64,000 nucleotides of DNA from Stemphylium vesicarium (taxonomy: Eukaryota; Ascomycota; Dothideomycetes; Pleosporales; Pleosporaceae). A program made the translations under genes and the position numbers. Shown piece by piece: positions 56,088-64,000 of the stretch; the stretch's first letter is position 1, and every line of letters begins with the position of its first letter. A model generated the notes under the pieces. That model was not told where the DNA came from. It saw only the letters and a list, made by a program, of their open reading frames with translations, and searched no databases. Location: the NCBI GenBank assembly GCA_004380135.1, contig QXCR01000064.1:1-64000 (forward strand), given 5' to 3'.

Positions 56088-59000
56088 TTATGCTTCGACA
56101 GAGAGATCGTTCCCCGGACCAAGCCAATCCACGTCCCCCATGCCACCAGCTCCAAGTCCCATGTTCCCATCAAGCGTTGAGTCGTCAAAGTTGAACGCCT
56201 CGCCCACTGCATCGAGGTTGAGGAGCTGATCAAAGTCACCATCATCAAACTCGTTGTTGAGCGGGAGACTAGAAAACAGCATCTCGTCGTCCTGGTGGTG
56301 ATTGATATTGGGGTTGGTAAAGGGGTTTGGTGGGAGGTTCAAAGTGCTCCATTTGTTGAAGTTGTTCATCGAGTTCATGGCGTCATGTGCGTGGTGTTGG
56401 TGGTGCGACTGGTGTGAGGCGTGAGGTGCTGGTGCTGTGGCGTTTACCATGGGCGTTTCTTGCGATATGGTGATGCTGGACATGTGCTCGTGGTCGGAAT
56501 CTGGGGGCGTGGATGCGAGGAAGGTTTCGAGGCGTCGTGCAACTTCTTCATCGGTTACGTTGGGTTCGTTGTGCTGTTTTTCGAGGGCATGCATGTTGGT
56601 CGTGCCGTGGTCTGGAGGCGGTGTTAGAGTCGATGGGCGTATCGTCTGTGTTGTGGTCGACGCTGCGTTAACAAGATCTAGTCGTCGTCCGGCATCAACA
56701 AGGTCTTCTACCGAGGTCACTGGCGATGCCTTTGCTACTGGTGATGCTTGTGCAGCCACGGGCGCAACGTGGATACCTGCTTTTCGAATGGCAGCTTCAA
56801 GGAAGGCTACTGAGTAGTCGGCAGCAGCGTAGAGATCTCGCAACTTGCCCATGACAGCCATGCACTGGCAGAAGCCGCGTAGAGATGATCGCCGGGTTTC
56901 TTCCTCTGGTGCCTTGATATCAAGCAGATGAATAATGATTGCTGGTAGGAGAACCGTAACGCCTGTTGTTGGTAGATACTTGACGAGGCCACCCTGGTCA
57001 AGACGCTGAGCGATGGATGTGATCGCCGAAGCAGCCCGACGAACATTGCGCCGCGAGACGTCAAGAAGCTCAGACTCGACATTGTTCTTCGTTGGAGCGC
57101 TTGCTGGGCCACCCTGAGCGTTCGGTAGAACCTGAGGCCGATGAAGTGCAGATAACGTGGTGAAGAAAACCATATGCAGAAGTGATCTTGCAAGGTCAAT
57201 TGCTGGAACACCGCTTGGTTTGTCCGTGTATTTTGCTTCTTCGGGCAACTCTGAGACCCATTTCTGAAGCTCTTCGTCGCATGCTTTGACTTCACTAGTC
57301 TCGGGGTCCAGTTTCTTGGGGAGCAACATCATGGTTGTACGATCGTTTTGTAAGCCATGGTTGTTGTTGAGCACGCAGTATTGCTTTGAAAGCACATGCG
57401 AAATGCACAAACATAGCCTGGCCTTCTCGATGCACATGATAGCCAGCTGTCGTTGCGCATCCACATCTCTGGCAACACGGCAGTTCGCTGGAAGACAGGT
57501 GATGTTATCCGGCAAAGGCGAAAGCTCGAAATCATCCAAAGTTAGCATCGGCACGTCGAAGTCTTCAGTCTTTATCCTCGTGGGTCGACGCATGCCGAGC
57601 GCAATCAGGCGATCTCGCATATACGTCGACCACCATATCCGCTTCCAGAGCTTGACGCGTTTGCTGTCGAGATTGGTGTTGTCGGGATTTCTATGCAGGC
57701 CAATGGTGTGGGCCACAGACGTTGCAACACCCATCCAGTGCCAAGTGTCTTTCTGGTCATCGGGTGTCTCATAGTAGTACGTCAACAGCAGCAAGGCTTG
57801 GACCAACGAAACACGATCGGATTCGTAATCGAAATCATAAAGAATCTATCAAATGATTAGTTTGTGGTTCACATGTCATCGGTACCTTGGAAACCCAATC
57901 GATTTCACATGTTGGCATGTGCGCGGAACATCGGTGTACCCGAATGCACACCGATCGTGCGAAGGGTCGATTCGGCCGAGGCCAGTTGCCAAGTCCTCCG
58001 AAGAAGGGGTCCGAACTTACTCTAGTCTTTTGGAAGAAGTCTTTGCGGGCATCTTTCCGAGACGCATAGCCCGCAGCACGCAAGTGTTCCATGTCAACAA
58101 AAGCTGAACCAGCAAACATGACGGCCTGGAACAATATCAAACTAACTTTGCCCTTACTTCCATCTCGTCGATCTACCATCGCTAGAAAGTCGTGTAGATC
58201 AAGTAGTGGCATGTATGGGTGAACAAACTCAACGTATGCGCGGAGCATCTCGCTGCGTAGATTGCCCCTCGGTACGTTCAGAGCACCCTTCTTCTCCAGA
58301 TATGAGATCTCATCGGGCCCAATTTTGGCCGGAAGAGGCTTGATGAACTTGGGGAGTTCGCCTGGCGCGGGCTTCTGTGGTAGGCTTCCGAAGAATGGCG
58401 GTCGGGGCTCGTTGGAAAATGGCGAGAATGGGAGGGTGGGAAGGCCATTAATCTGTGAAGTGATAGAAAGACGTCGTTGCATATCTGAAATGCTTGCGAC
58501 GGAATTGATACGATGTCCATGACTTTGGTCTGTTATGTGATTAGCCGATTGAATTCGCTAGAACCGGTTCCACGCACAAATGGAGTGAGGAACATGCTCG
58601 TCTCGTCTTGATTCTGCCTCATGTGACCCTCGAGACGAGGCTGAGTTGAAAGTTTGGACCCCATCAAGGGCGTCGCGAGATGCGATTTTACGGGTGACAG
58701 TCACATTCGCGTTTGCGCTTTCTGTGGATTGGTCGTCATCTTTACTCCATTTCCTGCGATTGTCAGTAAAAAGCACGCAGCTCGGAGTAGGCCTGTCGGC
58801 AGCTATTGGTCGGAATGCTCCACCCAACTACGATAGGCTCAACGCTCCACAAGTGGCTAGTCCAGCAGCACCGAGGCCTCAGCCGACTTTGCATGACGTT
58901 CCTCAATACCACTGGAGTCGCTGATCAGACAGCAGCGCGGTCTGTCTGTGGAGACTTCGGATATTGCACGGAAATGTGGAACTAACTTTTTGCGCCTGCT

Positions 59001-59231
59001 CTCCGACACAATGCAGTCGACTTCGTCCAGTCTGCAATTTGTGCAGGGAGCGCCGTGTTCTGTGACATTGCATCGCACTTTGCGAGCTCGACAACATTGG
59101 CACGCCTTCGAAGCCCTCCTTTTTACTGAACGGCCAGTTGTGTGTCCATCGAGGCCGGCTTGGGTAGCCTTGCGTTTCGGGGCCTGGATATCGTTTTGAT
59201 GGTCGGATGGCGATCCGGAATAGTCAGACAT
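56088..59231 (-). CDS. FarA/CTF1-type Zn2Cys6 regulator of fatty-acid use, 895 aa
   Basis: Exons are 59231-58987, 58753-58578, 58529-58021 and 57845-56088; introns are 233, 48 and 175 nt, two of them far longer than others in the window. The zinc cluster is KRRASKACQCCRARKVRCNV with Cys44, 47, 54, 63, 66 and 73 and the tail CTNCRLDEVDCIVSESRRKK, the sequence type of Aspergillus FarA/FarB and Fusarium CTF1, which activate genes for fatty-acid and cutin monomer breakdown. Further shared blocks are HVPHSIYQSHGHR, LPKFIKPLPAKIGPDEISYL, FVHPYMPLLDLHDFLAMVDR, SLILFQAVMFAGSAFVDM, ETPDDQKDTWHWMGVA, HTIGLHRNP and MRDRLIALGMRRPTRIKTED. The C-terminal tail is His/Asn-rich and ends in an acidic activation-like segment. 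FarA versus FarB cannot be settled. An acyl-CoA dehydrogenase gene lies next upstream. Confidence 0.9.
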
Positions 59232-61480
59232 GGCTGCGAATTGTCGTCGTCTGCTGTCTTGGTTGGAAGCACAAAGAATGGCAAATAACGTTGAGAATTC
59301 CTACAACACGCGAGGGGCCCGGGGGCACGCGAAGATTATAAAGTCTTATTTCGCGAGAGTGGATTACATGCCAGGGCTAATCGTGTGCTAGGACTCGCAG
59401 ACAAGCCGCGCTTCACCTGGTGCGTTTTAACGCTCATGACGCCGCCTCCGTCCCCACTGGGGATCGTTAGTGAGTACCCCAGTCCCCCAGATACGGCTGG
59501 TCGGCGCTTTATCCTTGGCAACTAGGGCGCAGACGCTTGTCGGATGTCATCGGGACTAAGCCCGCTCCTGGAGACCAAAACGCGTTCAGCAACGTCAGCT
59601 GCGAGCACGATCCTTGTGTACAGGAGATGCCGCGGTTCATTCATGCTGGCCCTCAAAGCCGACCCTGCCCTTGCTCCACATCTCACAAGTAGGTGCAACA
59701 GGGCTTGTGAACGCCAAGGTAGACTTTCTGATCTGACAGGCGATTACATTTGGCACGCGTGTCCTGGCCGTGGAACAAAATTGTCGAGTCAGTCAGAATG
59801 TGGGGTCCCTTGCCCTTTCGAATCACGGAGAGTCCCACACCAACGATCCCAGGCATCGTTGCAGAGTGCGGAAATGAATATCCCAGGTGCAGCGCGATAG
59901 GCTTCCACAGGCGGAATGCTATGACCAAGCCAGACAGCTCTGGATTCTATAGCCGAAGTGCTAGCCGTCTCGGACGCACGTGAGGACACATAGGCGTCTA
60001 AATATGCTTGCGGCTTTTTGCCAATTGTTCGCACAGGTCCATTGCCCCGACGCTGACCCCAATAAAACCTGCATCGTGAGCATTAGCGGGCACGGTGCTT
60101 GCCGCATCTCTGATGGGAGCTGACCGCTCCAGCGACTCTGGTGGCCTTGGGTGTGCGACGGGAAAGTTGCCATTGATGACGTGGAGTGGAATCGAGAGAG
60201 GCTGAGTTAGTTCATGCAATCGGCGTTCGGAGGAAAGGCTCTCTCCAGCTGACTGGGCGCGGTGCATGTCAACATGCGAGGGGACAGGCACGATTCGACG
60301 AACGAGTGGAGTGGAGGATGATCTCAAGCGGCTTTCTGCTACCAGAAACTGCGGGGAACGCTTTCCCTTCTCGGGGAAGTCTCGGGCGACGCCATCCCGT
60401 TGCATGAAGACGTCCGCCACAAACCCATCCGCAGGCATGCACCAATTCCATCCTTCCAGATTGCTACTAGGTTCTCGGCATCCTGCTGCAGCTTCCACAG
60501 AATTTTCTCTCTACATCAGCGATCAGTTGTCCGCGGCTGTCCGCGGCCGCTGCCTATGTCTGCTCCCGGCTACCTGAGGTCGTGAGGACAAGTTGTGCAT
60601 TTGGAAACACAACATGCTCGAGCAATTAAGCAGACTGACAAGCGGTCAAGCCCCCAATTTTCACTTCTAAGCCATCGGTCTAGCGGGTCCACGCGACTTG
60701 ATCTGCATGGTGGACGGTGGCGCAAAACGTGGTCTAGTCCTCCAGCGTCTCTTCATTGACTAAGGCCCAGAACCAATTGAGTGTACTTACTGTATCATCA
60801 TCACAGAGTCACGTCAAACGACTAGCATTCCTCGGCTCAGCAAATTTGCGACCGTGTATGAGTTTACTGCCAGTATCAGCCACACTGAGCAATACTGCTG
60901 CAAAAGGCGACTAGGGTATGTGTGACGGGGTGAGCGGCAGACCTGTCGGCGTCGAATGGAAGATCTCCACGCGGACTGCGGGCAGAATTTTTGCTCCGAC
61001 TCCGTCGAGCCTATCCTGTCCGATCGAAGAAGGACCGGACGAATATAAGGTTTCCAGCCAGTTGCGGGATGGTGAGGGATTGCGGTACTTTCTATATGGA
61101 ATCAGTAGAAATGGAGATGCTCGATGCACACTTGCAGGGGCTGGCGAGACGGAAAAGTTATCCGCGCCCTTAACCCAGGAAAATGCATTGCTGTGTAGCC
61201 CAATGGAGCTGTATAATGGCATTCAATCGACTGCGGAACCCTATTGCAGTCCAACTTTGTCAATCAACGTGGTTGCCAAGGCCATGTGATGTGATCGTTC
61301 CAAGGTTGTAGTTGTTGAATATGTCCACCAAGACCAGCTTTGCGAATGTGAAAACATAGACACGAAACGAGAATTTAGTGTGGTTTCACTAATCGTATCG
61401 CCGTTGACAGGGTCCAGGTCTATCACGCGATGCAATAGTTGTTTCATAATATTCGTAGCCAGAGCCAAACGGCATCTCCT
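59232..61480. other. Gene-poor 2.2-kb interval upstream of the FarA-like gene
   Basis: It separates the FarA-like start from the acyl-CoA dehydrogenase stop, both on the minus strand. The longest frame is 60438-59998 (minus, 146 residues), without recognisable domain. A CCTCGG hexamer lies at 60830-60835. No tRNA, transposon or repeat was recognised; it may include a long regulatory region. Confidence 0.5.
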
Positions 61481-62960
61481 CTATAGTTTGGCAGTACCCT
61501 TGGGCCTCTCCATGGCTTTTGTCTTCGATTTGAAATTCTTGACTAATTGTCGAACACCTAGATCCAGCATGACGTCTTCAGAGCCACCTGGTATCCTTAC
61601 ACCTGGGACCTCGCGGTAAATCCCTAGTATATGTTAGCCACGCTCGGTAGCGCTTCAGCATTGCTGTACTCACTCTCTACCAACTCTCCCTGTCCACTCT
61701 TTGTATAGCCATTGCCGCCAAACAGTAATTGTGCTGTTTGAGCACACTCGTTCAAGACGATACCACTCTGTGCCTTGACCATGGCCGTTAGGCCGCCTAG
61801 CTCGATATCTGCTGTGGCCTTGGGCAGATGTACCATTTGGTATACGAACTGTTCGACCCATGCCCACTGAGATTCTAGCAAAGCGCCGGCTTTGGCGAGA
61901 CGGTGACGTACAACGGGCTGGTCGATGAGTGGCTTGCCGAAAGCCTCGCGCTTGAGGACGTATTCCATTGCGGCGGAAAGTGCTACACGGGCTTGGCGGG
62001 TTGCACCAATAGCGATACTGAGGCGTTCATGATTGAAATTGGTCATGCTATTGGTGATCACATTAGCCTGGAAACCACAGAGATCGCAGAAGACTCACAT
62101 GTACTTCATTCCCATTCCCTCCTCTCCAATGAGGTTTTCCACTGGTACCTTGACGTCGTCGAGCTCGATGAAAGTTGTGCCCGCCGATACCTGCCCGCCT
62201 ACTTTGAGTCTCCGCATGCTGACGCCTGGATATCCTTTTAGGGGTACGACCAGCATCGACAGGCCTGTTGGGCCGGGGCCGCCTGTTCGCACAGCCATAG
62301 AAGAGTATGTAGACCAGATTCCGTTGGTGATCCACTTCTTCGTGCCATTGACGATGTAATGTTTTCCATCTGGTGTCTTTGTGGCAGTTGTTGTGATGTT
62401 TGCAACATCTGATCCTGCTTCGGGTTCGGTAATGGCAATACAAGTTCGCTTCTTGCCGGTCAGAAGTTCAGGGAGGAAGCGCTCTTGTAGTTGTTTGTTG
62501 CCGTATTTGAGAATGGGCGGTACGCCGAATGACATGCCCGTAGTGAGGGAGCCTGAGGGGCCTGCGAGACCAGTTCGCGACATCTGGTATTTCTGTTAGC
62601 TACGCTTGGTACACCAGCAACTTTTCATACCTCGTCAGCATAGATCATAGTATGGATGTAGTCCCATTCTTCGACCTTCACTACTCCGAGAATGTCATGA
62701 ATTCCCAGCTTCTTCAACCACTCCACTGGTAGAGGAGCTGGAAGTGTCGGTAGCAGCATGCCTGCCTTCGCGAACGTGTCGAAGACATGCTCTGGTAGCG
62801 TTTCAGCCGTATCCCACTCAAGAGACTTCTCTATCAAGTGCTTGTCCACGAACTCGCGACACGCTTTCTGCCATCTGAGATGCGTCTCTTTGTAGTATGG
62901 GGATGGAAGGCCAAGAACGTAGGGTGGCTCGGAGAAGGGTACGAAAGCGGTGGACGACAT
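61481..62960 (-). CDS. Acyl-CoA dehydrogenase with peroxisomal C-terminus, 443 aa
   Basis: Exons are 62960-62631, 62583-62099, 62047-61674 and 61623-61481 (introns 47, 51 and 50 nt). It is an FAD-dependent acyl-CoA dehydrogenase-family enzyme. The N-terminal helical domain covers the first exon; the middle domain has CIAITEPEAGSDVANITTTA, YIVNGTKKWITNGIWS and GVSMRRLKVGGQVSAGTTFI; the C-terminal helices have NHERLSIAIGATRQARVALS, EAFGKPLIDQPVVRHRLAK and LFGGNGYTKSGQGELVER. The last exon supplies IYREVPGVRIPGGSEDVMLD, with Glu in the position of the family's catalytic base. The protein ends GTAKL; Ala-Lys-Leu is an accepted PTS1 variant, so a peroxisomal location is inferred. The substrate could be fatty or branched acyl-CoA. 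It lies upstream of, and on the same strand as, the FarA-like regulator. Confidence 0.92.
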
Positions 62961-63676
62961 GGCGACGGTCGGCTATAGTAGATTCGGAATCGAGATATCG
63001 ACAAGAGCGACCGGGCTCTTCTGCGTGGTGGGTTACATGGAGGTGCGGTGCAGTATATGAACGACGCCGCTTACGCGTGAGGAGAGGTGGAGTCCGGGGT
63101 AGCTCCACCTGAGCCGAGGTACGCCAAAATTACACGCCTCCGCCCTGTCATGAGCCGACGACTCTAGGCGTAAGCCATGTAGTTTAAATTGCACGTGCAA
63201 GCTCTTGCAAACATCTCCTTGTTGCCATATATCTCGCATCGTACCCATCGTTTCGGTGTGCCATGCGCTGGTGCTTGGAGAACGCCTTAAGCTCGCGGAG
63301 ACGACTCTGCGCTTCTAATTCCCCCTACAGTGGTCAACTTACTCCTAGTTAATGACAAGATACCTAGGTAGTACTTTCTCCACTCCTGCTGTGGTGATTC
63401 GACGTGAGATTCCCATTCAAACAAAGTTTTGAGTTGCGCATGTACGAGACTTCCTCACTCAGAAAGGATGCTTCCGAAAACGGCATAATGAACTATGGTT
63501 TCCAAGGTTGGTGGTGAGGCAACGCCGCCACTTGTTCTTCTAGCATCCCGTATCCCTCTATCCACTGTCCACTACCGAATGTCCCACTTGATTGTCACTT
63601 CAAGGTGGTTGTCCTATTCACGTTCCCTTGTCTCGCGATTTGGTATGCGCGCCATTTCCCAACATGCCGAACGTAA
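62961..63676. promoter_or_regulatory. Divergent upstream region of acyl-CoA dehydrogenase and DUF6604-like gene
   Basis: This 716-bp region holds both promoters. A CCGAGG (CCTCGG on the dehydrogenase coding strand) lies at 63114-63119, about 154 bp upstream of the dehydrogenase start. No TATA box was assigned. Confidence 0.5.
63114..63119 (-). promoter_or_regulatory. Candidate FarA/FarB-type CCTCGG site
   Basis: The hexamer CCTCGG, the core reported for Aspergillus FarA/FarB at fatty-acid catabolism genes, sits 154 bp upstream of the dehydrogenase ATG, in coding orientation. One hexamer in 700 bp is not improbable by chance, so this is a suggestion only. Confidence 0.35.
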
Positions 63677-64000
63677 ATGTCAAATCGAGTGTACGAAAGT
63701 ACAAAGGTAGCTTCTTCCCCTGCTTTTCGGGTTCCATACTTGCTGCATCAGGGCTAACGCGCGATATAGGACACTGAATACATAGCGTCGTGGCTCCTTC
63801 AGAAGGCTACGGAGTGCGGCTTTAAGAGAAAGCTCAAATCGGACAGACAAACCTCGGTATCTTCATCGAGCGTTTCGTCTAGCGTGTCCACTGTGCGAGA
63901 TGCCAAACGAGTCTCCAGCTATTTTCTCGAGACATACAAGTTCGAGCCTATGGCTGAGGTCATTTCGGCGAACGCGTCAAAGATCCAGTTTCCGGCAAGG
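63677..64000 (+). CDS. DUF6604-like protein, N-terminal part, runs off the window
   Basis: Exons are 63677-63706 and 63770 to beyond the end (63-nt intron with GTAGCT donor, GCTAAC branch and GATATAG acceptor). The ten-codon first exon MSNRVYESTK joins DTEYIASWLLQKATECGFKR, the usual opening of DUF6604-type fungal proteins, which are often large and end in other domains. An out-of-frame ATG at 63664 would give a +1 shift across the same splice, so 63677 is chosen. The visible 87 residues include a Ser-rich linker (SVSSSSVSSSVSTV) and FLETYKFEPMAEVIS. The function of the domain is not known to me. Confidence 0.7.

Noticed and set aside
59998..60438. 146-codon minus-strand open frame
   Set aside because: About this many long chance frames are expected in 64 kb at 50% GC; no domain or splice context supports it.
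60918..61289. Overlapping frames on both strands, one with MVRDCGTFYMESVEMEML
   Set aside because: A few segments look protein-like, but the frames conflict and no coherent gene could be built.
1..64000. tRNA, rRNA, CRISPR or viral sequences
   Set aside because: Scanning by eye for B-box-like GGTTCGA contexts, repeat-spacer patterns and viral protein motifs found nothing convincing; a covariance-model search would be needed to exclude tRNAs fully.

Overview
The window reads as chromosomal DNA from a filamentous ascomycete (Pezizomycotina), most likely a Dothideomycete of the Pleosporales type. The evidence is about 50% GC, dense single-copy eukaryotic genes, short introns (mostly 46-60 nt) with GTAAGT/GTATGT donors and CTAAC/CTGAC-like branch points, and typical filamentous-fungal families (Zn2Cys6 factors, a FarA/CTF1-type regulator, a Baeyer-Villiger monooxygenase, a DUF6604-like protein). 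The placement is inferred from gene content and codon texture; no marker gene was compared. Exon structures were built by hand from splice consensus, frame and family knowledge. I found no transposon, rRNA, tRNA, CRISPR array or convincing secondary-metabolite cluster.

Layout. 0.2-4.4 kb: an MFS sugar transporter, a proline-rich hypothetical protein and an F-box protein. 4.9-11.7 kb: two head-to-head pairs, ERCC1/Rad10 with Mediator MED19, and mitochondrial ribosomal protein uL10m with mitochondrial prolyl-tRNA synthetase. 12.6-15 kb: an RNase III-fold protein with a long charged tail, then 2.6 kb with almost nothing convincing. 17.5-23.6 kb: queuosine salvage glycosidase (QNG1) head-to-head with SUMO-activating UBA2, then an OAR1-like ketoacyl-ACP reductase head-to-head with Elongin C. 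24.1-28.4 kb: a Baeyer-Villiger monooxygenase and TFIIH subunit TFB4. 28.4-31 kb is gene-free and leads into an ammonium transporter.

33.7-43.3 kb: CK2 regulatory subunit, a Zn2Cys6 transcription factor and the large trafficking gene MON2, all on the minus strand. 43.7-48 kb: MMS2, a LYR-motif protein, the RWD protein GIR2 and the Rpl4 chaperone ACL4. 48.9-54.9 kb: the sterol sensor SCAP followed in tandem by ethanolamine kinase. 56-63 kb: a FarA/CTF1-type regulator of fatty-acid use and, upstream on the same strand, an acyl-CoA dehydrogenase ending in a peroxisomal -AKL signal. The window ends inside the first coding exons of a DUF6604-like gene.

Most genes are unrelated housekeeping neighbours. 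The suggestive pairings are the two mitochondrial-translation genes sharing 290 bp, the two ribosome-linked genes GIR2/ACL4 sharing 175 bp, sterol and phospholipid genes in tandem (SCAP, EKI1), and the fatty-acid regulator next to a peroxisomal beta-oxidation-type enzyme. I did not find a clear new multi-gene system. The most interesting signals are in RNA processing and translation control: two GC-AG introns, a probable 6-nt microexon, an upstream ORF whose stop overlaps the SCAP start codon, and FarA-type hexamers inside the two unusually long introns of the FarA-like gene.
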